This document shows, in pieces, positions 1 through 7,903 of a stretch of 64,000 nt of DNA. The notes under the pieces were generated by a model that had not been told where the DNA came from, did no database searches, and worked only from the letters and a program-made list of their open reading frames with translations. Both the position numbers and the translations under genes were made by a program. The DNA is from Rhodospirillaceae bacterium (GTDB lineage Bacteria; Pseudomonadota; Alphaproteobacteria; Reyranellales; Reyranellaceae): positions 1 to 64,000 of the forward strand of contig WOUR01000030.1 in assembly GCA_009772935.1 (NCBI GenBank), given 5' to 3'. Position 1 is the stretch's first letter. Each line of letters begins with the position of its first letter.

Positions 1-486
1 GATCGTTTGCCGGAGGCGATCGACGCTGCACCCGCTCGCGGGCCGGAGCACAGCGGAGGATGGCGGCGGAGCGACTTTCTTGCCTCGCGAGGAATGGGCG
101 AAGCCCAGGGGAAGAAAGTCGAACCGACGCCGTTGCGGCTCAGGCGATCGAGGCGCAGCCGTCCTACGGCTAGATCAAGCCAAAGAGAGGCCGTGGGTCG
201 CACGCCGAACAGCATCCTCACGAGAAGTCGTGGCTAACCTGAAGGGTCCTGCACAAGAGGGCTGGCATGCCGGGCGAAGAGAAGGCGGCCGTGGCGTAGA
301 AAAAGGACGGCGTCGCTCCTGCCAACCGGTCGTAGACAGTGACCTTGCCATCGGGTCTTCGTCGGCTGCGCCGAAGGCGCGGGTTCATCGAAGCGCAATC
401 GAGGGCTACGTTCGTGCCACCGCATGATAACGAGCATTCACCACCCACCTTCGCCAACCTGTTCGACGATGAGGATGCTGAGAGCG
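1..486. other. Intergenic stretch with one structured repeat
   Basis: No reading frame here looks like a protein I recognise. The only organised signal is the structured repeat copy at about 41-139, listed separately. The rest (about 170-486) shows short overlapping frames in several directions with no motif or ribosome-binding site. It may be decayed mobile-element DNA, but I cannot assign a family. Confidence 0.5.
41..139 (+). ncRNA. Structured RNA-like repeat, copy 1
   Basis: This copy folds on the plus strand. A 10-bp helix pairs 72-81 with 112-121. After a bulged G82, CCTC (83-86) can pair with GGGG (108-111). A terminal hairpin GGGC-gaa-GCCC lies at 96-106, and an outer 6-bp stem pairs 60-65 with 128-133 and includes one U-G pair. 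The second copy (2089-2188) keeps every one of these helices while several paired bases differ. The plus strand is favoured because the wobble pairs are G-U there and would be A-C mismatches on the other strand. It could be an independent small RNA, an antisense or cis element, or a mobile palindromic repeat. No promoter or terminator is evident. Confidence 0.5.
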
Positions 487-963
487 TCAGCGTGTCTGGT
501 CGTGTGGCCGCCAGACAATCGGCGAGTTAGTTCCCCCGGTGCCTCGCCCGTCCGACGGCGGGACAAACAGCGTCATGCGCGAGACGGCCGTGGCGCCAGA
601 GAGAACGGCGCCGACAATGGCGAATGCCGTCTGCCACCCGCCGGCGGACATGCCGATGCCGGCCAGCGCAAACGACACCTGATAGCCGGCGACCGTTGCC
701 GGCACGGCATAGAGCAGGCCGATGATGGCCCGGATTCGCGGCGTGCGGGTGGTGGAAAAGGCAATCTGCCCAAACGTTAAGGTCGCGCCGCCGACAAGAA
801 GCCCGACGAACAGTGCACCGATGACACCAGCCCCGCTGTGAAAGGCAGCGAGGCCCGCCGTCAGTCCAGCAAGGAAGGGAAGCGCATAGATAGCGAGCGT
901 GAACAGGAGCCAGCAGAACAATCCGAGGCCGAAGACGCTGAGAACGATGCCAATGACAAGCAT
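487..963 (-). CDS. Small multi-spanning membrane protein, function unknown
   Basis: This is a protein of about 158 residues made almost entirely of hydrophobic segments, probably four or five, with small glycine- and alanine-rich helices; only the C-terminal tail, about 25 residues, is polar. The ATG at 963 is chosen because GGAG sits a suitable distance upstream and the upstream extension is basic and unlike a membrane protein. It is the most downstream gene of the minus-strand maintenance block. Proteins of this look often accompany plasmid or ICE maintenance genes, but I do not recognise a family and assign no function. Confidence 0.6.
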   Translation of the reverse strand: MLVIGIVLSVFGLGLFCWLLFTLAIYALPFLAGLTAGLAAFHSGAGVIGALFVGLLVGGATLTFGQIAFSTTRTPRIRAIIGLLYAVPATVAGYQVSFALAGIGMSAGGWQTAFAIVGAVLSGATAVSRMTLFVPPSDGRGTGGTNSPIVWRPHDQTR

Positions 964-1062
964 GGTGGATCTCCGTGACAAGAGCCGAACGGCCGCGCCT
1001 TCCACCACCACCATGGCGCGATCTAATCACTGTCGAATGTGAAGTTGGCCAAAAGGCGGCGC

Positions 1063-1998
1063 TTAAGCGCCGCCCGAACCGAAACGCCAGACCGGGATGC
1101 CGAGCTTCCGGGCCTTGTCGGCGAGGTTCTCCTGGATGCCCGAGCCCGGGAAGACGATGACGCCGATCGGCAGGACTTCGAGGATCTGGTCGTTGCGCTT
1201 GAACGGCGCGGCCTTGGCGTGACGGGTCCAGTCTGGCTTGAAGGGGATGTGAGCCACCTTGCGGTCGTCGGCCCAGCGGGCGGCGATGCGTTCAGCGCCG
1301 GTCGGCGAGCCGCCGTGCAGCAGGACCATGCCGGGGTGCTTGGTGCGCACCTTGTCGAGCGTGCTCCAGATCAGGCGATGGTCGTTGAAGTCGAGCCCGC
1401 CGGTGAAGGCGATCTTGGGACCGGCCGGCACCAGCAATTCGGTCTCGGCCCGGCGTCGGGCGGCGAGAAAGTCGCGGCTGTCGATCATCGCCGCGGTGAG
1501 CGCCCGGTGATTGACCATCGACCCGGTGCGCGGCCGCCAGGCCGAGCCGGTATGGACCTCGAAACGATCGGCGGCCTGGTCGCGGAAGAGTTCTAGGGCA
1601 TTGCGACGTTCGATCAGGGTCAGGCCTTCGGCGACGAGACGCTCCAGCTCGACCGAGCGGACCTCCGAACCGTTCTGCTCCTTCTGGCTGCGCCGCTGGG
1701 CCTGTTCGTTGCCGTCGAGCTCGCGCTCGATCCGGCCGGTGGCGCGATGGAACAAGTTGACGGCCGACCACAGCAGCTCCTCGAGATCGGGCTCGAGGCG
1801 CGTGTCGGTGAGCGTCGAGACGAACGCATCGAAAATGTCGACGACGGCGCCGGCGATGGTCTGGGCTTCCGGCAACGGTCTCGAATCTGGCTCGTCCTGG
1901 AAGGGACGATGGCCGTAGAGCTGCAGCTCGGTGAGGACGTGATCGGTCGGGGATGTTGCGTGCACGGGCTCAAAGTCGGGATCGTCGTTGGTTGCCAT
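1063..1998 (-). CDS. DUF2493 (SLOG-like) domain protein
   Basis: The product is about 311 residues. The last hundred or so residues match the DUF2493/YspA-like branch of the SLOG (Rossmann-like nucleotide-binding) superfamily: a VAFTGG strand-loop start, then HGGSPTGAE, and VIVFPGSG followed by a short C-terminal strand. The first 200 residues are polar and helical and look like an added interaction region. SLOG proteins are thought to bind nucleotide-derived ligands or process nucleotides; no activity can be read directly here. The start at 1998 has AAAGGA upstream, which rejects the longer frame to 2079. It follows the Toprim gene on the same strand after a 300-bp gap holding structured repeat copy 2. 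Confidence 0.82.
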   Translation of the reverse strand: MATNDDPDFEPVHATSPTDHVLTELQLYGHRPFQDEPDSRPLPEAQTIAGAVVDIFDAFVSTLTDTRLEPDLEELLWSAVNLFHRATGRIERELDGNEQAQRRSQKEQNGSEVRSVELERLVAEGLTLIERRNALELFRDQAADRFEVHTGSAWRPRTGSMVNHRALTAAMIDSRDFLAARRRAETELLVPAGPKIAFTGGLDFNDHRLIWSTLDKVRTKHPGMVLLHGGSPTGAERIAARWADDRKVAHIPFKPDWTRHAKAAPFKRNDQILEVLPIGVIVFPGSGIQENLADKARKLGIPVWRFGSGGA

Positions 1999-2088
1999 GA
2001 TGATGTCCTTTGTCGGATCGGCCGCGCCCATCGCGGCCTTCGTGGGCGTCAACAGACGGCGGGCAGAACGGTCCCGCACCGCACTTGC

Positions 2089-2188
2089 GGCCGGAGCGCA
2101 GCGGAGGACGGCGGACCGAGGCTTTCTTGCCTCGCGAGGAATGCCGGCGCAGCCGGCAGGGGAGGAAAGTCGAAGGACCGCCGTTGCG
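2089..2188 (+). ncRNA. Structured RNA-like repeat, copy 2
   Basis: This is the second copy of the element at 41-139. The main helix pairs 2120-2128 with 2163-2171, with two G-U pairs where copy 1 has Watson-Crick pairs. The terminal hairpin is GCCGGC-gca-GCCGGC (2143-2157), different in sequence and longer than in copy 1 but still perfectly paired. The outer stem pairs 2108-2114 with 2078+100 onward, that is 2178-2184, over 7 bp, and a further 4 bp pair 2097-2100 with 2185-2188. The unpaired block around the palindrome at 2131-2140 is identical in both copies. It lies in the gap between the Toprim and DUF2493 genes, on the strand opposite to them, so it would be antisense to any read-through transcript. 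Confidence 0.5.
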
Positions 2189-2299
2189 GGACCGGGCGGC
2201 CTGCCGTCCGATCGCCCCTCTAGAAGGCCAGGGCGCCCTCTCGGCCGATCCGAAGGGCAACAGAGCGACCGGCCACGAAGCGCTTCCCCCTGCCCGTGC

Positions 2300-3346
2300 T
2301 TATCCCGTCGCGGCCGTCGCCAAGGCTAGGAAGCGAACCACGTCCTGCGGGACGAGTTGCTGGCACAGGGAAAGTCGGAGCGCTTCGAGTCCGAGGCGGC
2401 AGAGATCGTTGTTAAAGTCGTCGAAGCAGGGCGACAGGACGAATGGCTGGATCCCGGCGGCTTCGGCGCGGTTGCACAGGCTGGCCATCGCAGAATCACC
2501 GGCTGAATCGGCATCGCGAGCGACATAGAGACGGCGCAGTGTAGGCGGAAGCAGCAGCGCGGCGAGGTGGTTGGCCGAGAGGGCGGCTACCATTGGCAGA
2601 GTCGGCAGGATCATGCGCAGCGACAGCATGGTCTCGATGCCCTCGCCGGCAGCCATTACATCGTCGGCCACGCCGAAGCGGACACCTTGCCCGAGAAGAT
2701 GGCCCATGGCCCGTCGCGGTGAAGCGATCGGCGCCTTGTCACGCCCTGAAGGATCGAGCCAGGTGCGGTGTACTCCGGTGATTCTGCCGCCAAGGTCGGT
2801 AACGGCGGCGATCAGTGCCGGCCAGGTCTCGGTCGGACTGTCGTCGTCGGGTCGATAGTAGCAGCGCGGATGGAAGCGCAGCGGATCACCGTCGGCCACG
2901 GTTAGGATACCCCGGCTGTGCAAGTACCTTTGCGCCAGTGTGCCCGGGATCGGCTTGGACATGGCGTAGAGACGCCGTGCGGACTGAGGCGAACCGCGCG
3001 GTACCGGAAGACGATCGTGCCGTGGAGCGATCTGGTCAGGCGGCAGGGCGAGGAACGTACGTGCCTCGTCCAGGGTGTCGCGCAGGCGATCGAGACCGCG
3101 ATTGTGGGCGATGAGGTCCAGAAGGTCGCCATGCTCACCCGTTGCGGCGTCGGTCCATTTGCCGGCGGCGCCCTTGCCATGGTCCGGCCCGCTCAAGCGC
3201 ACGAACAGGCTGCGGCCTCGGGTATTGGCGACATCACCGACCAGCCAATAGCGGCCCTCGCGATGGCCGTTGGAGAGATAGTGACGGCACACCGCCTCGG
3301 CATTGCGCGCGAGGTGGCGGGCCAGGTCGGCGGCGGGCGACGACAC
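2300..3346 (-). CDS. Toprim-domain primase-like protein
   Basis: This 348-residue protein resembles the DUF7146/Toprim proteins of plasmids, phages and integrative elements. The N-terminal half has the family's substrate-recognition layout (a GRYWLVG stretch, then GAAGKW and GDLLDLI). The C-terminal half carries a Toprim fold, with the acidic glutamate in AAGEGIETML and the DxD-type LYVARDADSAG. Toprim domains carry out nucleotidyl transfer or cleavage in primases and related enzymes; primer synthesis during element replication or transfer is the likely role. The start is GTG at 3346, 10 bp after the strawberry-notch stop, with GAGGG just upstream, so the two are co-transcribed. Confidence 0.85.
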   Translation of the reverse strand: MSSPAADLARHLARNAEAVCRHYLSNGHREGRYWLVGDVANTRGRSLFVRLSGPDHGKGAAGKWTDAATGEHGDLLDLIAHNRGLDRLRDTLDEARTFLALPPDQIAPRHDRLPVPRGSPQSARRLYAMSKPIPGTLAQRYLHSRGILTVADGDPLRFHPRCYYRPDDDSPTETWPALIAAVTDLGGRITGVHRTWLDPSGRDKAPIASPRRAMGHLLGQGVRFGVADDVMAAGEGIETMLSLRMILPTLPMVAALSANHLAALLLPPTLRRLYVARDADSAGDSAMASLCNRAEAAGIQPFVLSPCFDDFNNDLCRLGLEALRLSLCQQLVPQDVVRFLALATAATG

Positions 3347-3356
3347 GACGGTGCCC

Positions 3357-6300
3357 TCACGCTGCGGCCCGATCGGCGATGCGCGCGATCGGGTAGCGTT
3401 CCATCAGCCTGGCGAGAATCGCGGGACCCTCGGCGCCGGTCGGCACGAACAGACGGAGCTTCCAGGTGATGATCTCGGAGATGAGGCCCATCGCCTTGAG
3501 TCGGTCGACCATCCCGTCGGTGAAGCCGCAGAGTTCGACCCGGAACAGGCCCATCAACCTGGCGCGGCGCAGGCTTAGCCCTTCCTGCAGCTCGAGGATG
3601 GTTCGACCGTCGAGCACGGCGGCCCAGGCGTCGGCCGGCGCGATGCTCACGCCGTCGGCGCTGACGGCCTGCGCCACCCACGCCGGTGAGACCAGCCGGC
3701 CGATCACGCGCTCGCCGGCGTCCGTCTGCAGGCGGTAGACCCGCATTGAATCGTCCGGCAGGCGCTTCCAGATCGGCAGCAGCAGCCCCGTGACGACGTG
3801 CAGATCGCTGTCAGTAAAGGCGGGAATCTCGACGAGTTCCCGCTGCCAGGCTTCGGTGAAGGCGACGCGATCGGCCCGTTCCCAGTGCGTCTGGTCCAAC
3901 GCCGCCAGGGACATCGCCGTCCGCTCCATCGGCCGCAGCAGACGGACACGGCGTTCGACCTCGCCATCGTCGAGCATGACGCTGGGCGCAGGCACTTGCA
4001 CGGCCGCCCGGCCGGACTGCGCGTTCACCAGCAGCAAGGTGCGCGGGTCGTCCGCTCGATCCAGAGCCTCGGCGAGCGAGAACGGCCGATTGCGCTCGCG
4101 CCGGCGGAGCGTGAATACCTGGGTCTCCGCGCCAGTCTGCGGATGGACATAGAGCGAGCGCCGGTCGGTCACGACCAGGCTCTCGGCGCTGAGCGTCTCG
4201 ACGCCGACGTCGTAGGTGCCGGAAGCCTGCGCCCCTTCGATCTTCGCCCGCAGCAGATCTTCGAACACGCCGAACAGCGTGTTCTGCAACTCGATGGTGA
4301 GCGCCAGGAGCCGGTTGAGGAACGTCGTAATGGGTGGCAGTTCCTCGCGCAGGCTGCCGTCCTGGTCGATCAGATGCAGGCCGGTGACCTCCTCGAAGGC
4401 TTTTAGCGAACATCCCTCCACCTTGCCGGCGAACAGCAGGAGGTAGAGCTGGCGTAAGGCCGCGCGGCCATAGGGGGATTCGAGATTGTCGTCGGAACGG
4501 AACAGTCCCTGGCCGCCGGTCTGGCGCTGGCCCTTGGTGATGGCGCCCAAGGTGTCGAGCCGCCGGGCGATGGTCGACAGGAAACGCTTCTCGGCCTTGA
4601 CGTCGGTGGCGATGGGCCGGAACAGGGGCGGCTGCGCCTGGTTGGTGCGATTGCTGCGGCCCAGGCCCTGGATGGCGGTGTCGGCCTTCCAGCCTGCCTC
4701 CAGCAGATAGTGGACACGCAGCCGCTGGTTCCGAACGCCCAGGTCCGCGTGATAGGAGCGGCCCGTGCCGCCAGCATCGCTGAACACGAGGATGCGCTTG
4801 TCGTCGTCCATGAAGGCTTGCGCTTCCGCGAGATTGGCGGAGCCCGGACGGTTCTCGACGCAAAGCCGGTCCCCTTTGCGCACGATCCGCCGCGACCGGC
4901 CCGTCACCTCGGCGACAAGGTCGATGCCGAAGCGCTGCACGATCTGGTCGAGGGCGCCCTGGACCGGCGCGAGCGAGGCCAGCCGCTCGATCAGGCGGTC
5001 GCGGCGCTCGACGGCGTCGCGGCACTGCACGGGCTGGCCGTCGCGATAGACCGGCCGCGAGGAGAGATTGCCCTCGCCATCCGTGAAGGGCTCGAACAGC
5101 TGGGTCGGGAAGCTGTGAGCCAGGTAGTCGAGCACATATTCGCGCGGCGTGATGTCGACCTGGACGTCGCCCCAGTCCTCGGTCGGGATGTCGGCTAGCC
5201 GGCGTTCCAGCAGGGCCTCGCCGGTGGAGACGATCTGGATGACGGCGGCGTGCCCGGCGTCGAGGTCGCGCTCGATGGCCCCGATCAGCGTCGGTGTCTT
5301 CATCGAGGTGATCAGGTGGGAAAAGAAGCGCTGCTTGGCGGACTCGAACGCCGACCGGGCTGCAGACTTGGCCTGGGCATTGAGCGTCCCGCGCTCGCCG
5401 GTGACGTTGGCGGCCTGCAGGGCGGCGTCGAGATTGTTGTGGATGATCTGGAAGGCGCCGGCATAGGCGTCGTAGATGCGAATCTGCTCGGGCGTGAGCG
5501 CGTGCTCGAGCAGCTCGTATTCGACGCCCTCGTACGACAGCGACCGAGCGGCATAGAGACCCATCGCCTTAAGATCTCGGGCCAGTACCTCCATGGCGGC
5601 GACGCCACCGGCCTCGATTGCGTGAACGAACTCGGCGCGCGTGGCGAAGGGGAAATCCTCGCCACCCCAGAGGCCGAGCCGTTGGGCGTAGGCAAGATTG
5701 TGCACCGTGGTTGCCCCCGTAGCTGAGACGTAGACGATCCGCGCATCGGGCAGCGCGTGTTGCAGGCGCAGGCCGGCACGGCCCTGCTGCGACGGCGCCT
5801 GGTCGCCGCGCTCGCCTTTGCCGCCGGCGGCATTGGCCATGGCATGGCTCTCGTCGAACACGATCACTCCGTCGAAATCCGACCCCAGCCAATCGACGAT
5901 CTGGCGGACCCGCGAAACCCTTTCCTCGCGCGCGTCGGTCCGTAGCGTGGCGTAGGTGGCAAAAAGGATGCCCTGCTCGAGCCGGATCGGCGTGCCTTGG
6001 CGGAAGCGGGCGAGCGGCGTCACCAGCAGCCGCTCCACGCCGAGCGCCGACCAGTCGCGCTGGGCATCCTCGATCAGCTTGTCGGACTTGGAGATCCAGA
6101 CAGCCCGTCGGCGGCCTTTTAGCCAGTTGTCCAAAAGGATGCCGGCGACCTGGCGGCCCTTGCCGGCGCCGGTACCGTCGCCCAGCATCCAGCCGCGCCG
6201 GAAGCGGACGGCGTTCTCGGCATCGTTGGGCGCAGCCGAGACGACGTCGAAGGTCTCGTCCATCACCCACGATCCGGCGATATGGCCGGCATGGGCCTCG

Positions 6301-7691
6301 CCAGCATAGATGACGCTCTCGAGCTGGGCATCGGACAGCAGGCCGACGCTGACGACATTGGCCGGCAGGTGCGGCCGATAAGCGGGCTTGGGTGGCGCGA
6401 CCGAGGCCATCGCCGCGGATTGCACGAGCCGCGTCGGGTGCGGACGGGCGCCGGCGATTCGGATCGACTGAAGGTCGTATCCTTCGTACAGGGCCTCGGT
6501 GAGGCCGCCGCCCTCGGCCGGCTTCCAATCCACGGTCTCGTACGCGAGTTCGGTACCCGCTCGTTCGAGCGAACTGCCCGCAACGGCGAGCGGCTGTTGT
6601 GCGGGCCTGCGGCTCGGTCTGACCGCGACGGGATGGACCGGTGCCGGAAGTGCGACCGCGCCGTCAACAGGCAAGCGCGCTGGAACGCTGGTGGTCACCC
6701 ACTGGAGCAGCGTGGCAGCGTCGGGCGCCATGCCCGGTGATGCCGGAAAGCAACGCGGATCGTCCGCGGGCACACGATCGATGACCGTCAGCCTGGTCTC
6801 GACCGTGGTGCCGTGGCGGGCATAAACGCGCCCATCGACGGCAGCGCTAAACACGACACGGCCGCGTTCCTGGAGGCGGACGAAAGCCTCGCGCCATGAC
6901 GGATGGTCCGGCGAGAAACTGGCGCCGGTGATCGCGACCAGCCGTCCGCCCTCGGCGACGCGGGCAAGTGCGGAGGCGACATGTCGCATGGCGGCGTCGG
7001 CGACCGCACCATCGACATGCGCTGCCGCCGAGAACGGCGGGTTCATCAGCACGACGCTCGGGCGCACGGCATAGGCGAGATGGTCGTGGATGTGAGCGGC
7101 GTCGTAGCGAGTCGTCGCAGCGCTGGGAAAGAGCTGCCCAAGCAAGGCCGCGCGGGTTTCCGCAAGCTCGTTCAAGACGAGACTGCCACCCCCGAGCTCA
7201 GCAAAGATGGCGAGCAAGCCCGTACCGGCCGAGGGCTCGAGAACGAGATCGGCCGGGGTGATCGCGGCAGCGCTGGCAGCGACAAACCCGAGCGCGAGCG
7301 GCGTCGAGAATTGCTGCAGCGCCTGGCTCTCCTCGGAGCGTCGCGTATGTGTAGGAAGAAGCGCCGCGATCTTGCTCAGCATGGACAGTTCGGCAGCCGG
7401 CGACCCAGCCCGCGCCCGAATGACAGGGCCGAACTTGCGGATGAACAGCACGGTCGCGGCCTCGCAGGCGTCGTATGCGGTCTTCCAGTCCCAGGCGCCG
7501 GCCGCATCGGAGCCGCCGAAGGCGCGCTCCATGGCGGCACGCAGAACGACCGCATCGATGCGGCAGCCGCGTTCGAGATCGGGGAGAAGAAGATGTGCGG
7601 TAGCGATGATGCCATCGGACAGATCGGCAGAAGCGCAGGCGAGCGGGCGCAGCGGCGCGTGCGCGGCCGCCAAAGTGGAAAGAGTCGACAT
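3357..7691 (-). CDS. Strawberry-notch-type helicase fused to N-terminal methyltransferase (DarB-like)
   Basis: This very large protein (about 1444 residues) has two enzyme halves. Near residues 100-330 lies a class I SAM methyltransferase with the adenine-specific motif NPPF. From about 520 on there is an SF2-type helicase: Walker A-like GDGTGAGKGRQ, the DESH box in VIVFDESHAM, an SATG motif and the arginine-finger region GLGRSNRTNQ, followed by the strawberry-notch C-terminal domain. The same architecture occurs in phage P1 DarB and many plasmid or ICE proteins, where it is linked to protection of incoming DNA from restriction. The ATG at 7691 is preferred over the frame's far end at 7853 because the 5' extension overlaps the parB-like gene's terminator. 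The Toprim gene follows immediately. Confidence 0.9.
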   Translation of the reverse strand: MSTLSTLAAAHAPLRPLACASADLSDGIIATAHLLLPDLERGCRIDAVVLRAAMERAFGGSDAAGAWDWKTAYDACEAATVLFIRKFGPVIRARAGSPAAELSMLSKIAALLPTHTRRSEESQALQQFSTPLALGFVAASAAAITPADLVLEPSAGTGLLAIFAELGGGSLVLNELAETRAALLGQLFPSAATTRYDAAHIHDHLAYAVRPSVVLMNPPFSAAAHVDGAVADAAMRHVASALARVAEGGRLVAITGASFSPDHPSWREAFVRLQERGRVVFSAAVDGRVYARHGTTVETRLTVIDRVPADDPRCFPASPGMAPDAATLLQWVTTSVPARLPVDGAVALPAPVHPVAVRPSRRPAQQPLAVAGSSLERAGTELAYETVDWKPAEGGGLTEALYEGYDLQSIRIAGARPHPTRLVQSAAMASVAPPKPAYRPHLPANVVSVGLLSDAQLESVIYAGEAHAGHIAGSWVMDETFDVVSAAPNDAENAVRFRRGWMLGDGTGAGKGRQVAGILLDNWLKGRRRAVWISKSDKLIEDAQRDWSALGVERLLVTPLARFRQGTPIRLEQGILFATYATLRTDAREERVSRVRQIVDWLGSDFDGVIVFDESHAMANAAGGKGERGDQAPSQQGRAGLRLQHALPDARIVYVSATGATTVHNLAYAQRLGLWGGEDFPFATRAEFVHAIEAGGVAAMEVLARDLKAMGLYAARSLSYEGVEYELLEHALTPEQIRIYDAYAGAFQIIHNNLDAALQAANVTGERGTLNAQAKSAARSAFESAKQRFFSHLITSMKTPTLIGAIERDLDAGHAAVIQIVSTGEALLERRLADIPTEDWGDVQVDITPREYVLDYLAHSFPTQLFEPFTDGEGNLSSRPVYRDGQPVQCRDAVERRDRLIERLASLAPVQGALDQIVQRFGIDLVAEVTGRSRRIVRKGDRLCVENRPGSANLAEAQAFMDDDKRILVFSDAGGTGRSYHADLGVRNQRLRVHYLLEAGWKADTAIQGLGRSNRTNQAQPPLFRPIATDVKAEKRFLSTIARRLDTLGAITKGQRQTGGQGLFRSDDNLESPYGRAALRQLYLLLFAGKVEGCSLKAFEEVTGLHLIDQDGSLREELPPITTFLNRLLALTIELQNTLFGVFEDLLRAKIEGAQASGTYDVGVETLSAESLVVTDRRSLYVHPQTGAETQVFTLRRRERNRPFSLAEALDRADDPRTLLLVNAQSGRAAVQVPAPSVMLDDGEVERRVRLLRPMERTAMSLAALDQTHWERADRVAFTEAWQRELVEIPAFTDSDLHVVTGLLLPIWKRLPDDSMRVYRLQTDAGERVIGRLVSPAWVAQAVSADGVSIAPADAWAAVLDGRTILELQEGLSLRRARLMGLFRVELCGFTDGMVDRLKAMGLISEIITWKLRLFVPTGAEGPAILARLMERYPIARIADRAAA

Positions 7692-7706
7692 GGAGGAGAC
7701 CTCGGG

Positions 7707-7787
7707 AGAGCGGGAACGGTCCGAACCAGGAGGTGCTCTCTCTCGACCCCGCCGGCTCAAACCCGTCCCGGCCGTCCTCTCCCTCTC
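7707..7787. repeat. Leader motif pair shared with the parB-like gene
   Basis: The upstream region of the strawberry-notch gene has two short blocks, AGAGCGGGAACGG at 7707-7719 and CCTCTCCCTCTC at 7776-7787. Both recur in the leader of the parB-like gene (10073-10085 and 10051-10062) but in swapped order. Their shared presence upstream of two co-inherited genes suggests a common operator or leader element. Confidence 0.35.
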
Positions 7788-7819
7788 CCTTGGGAATCGG
7801 TCATGGCGGATCTCTCCAT

Positions 7820-7852
7820 GAAAAAAGCCCAGCGCGGTGGCCGGGCTTCCCA
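7820..7852 (-). terminator. Rho-independent terminator of the parB-like gene
   Basis: Read on the minus strand, AAGCCCGG and CTGGGCTT form an 8-bp stem with one G-U pair around an 8-nt loop, directly followed by a run of T. It lies about 50 bp past the stop at 7904 and before the strawberry-notch start, so the parB-like gene and the helicase operon are probably separate transcripts. Confidence 0.8.
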
Positions 7853-7903
7853 ACGATTGGATGCGAAAACGCGGGGCGGCCGATGCTACCCCGAGGGTCG
7901 TCG

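Noticed and set aside
41..2188. Structured repeats read on the minus strand
   Set aside because: Three wobble pairs (G-U on plus) would become A-C mismatches, so the plus strand is the likely one.
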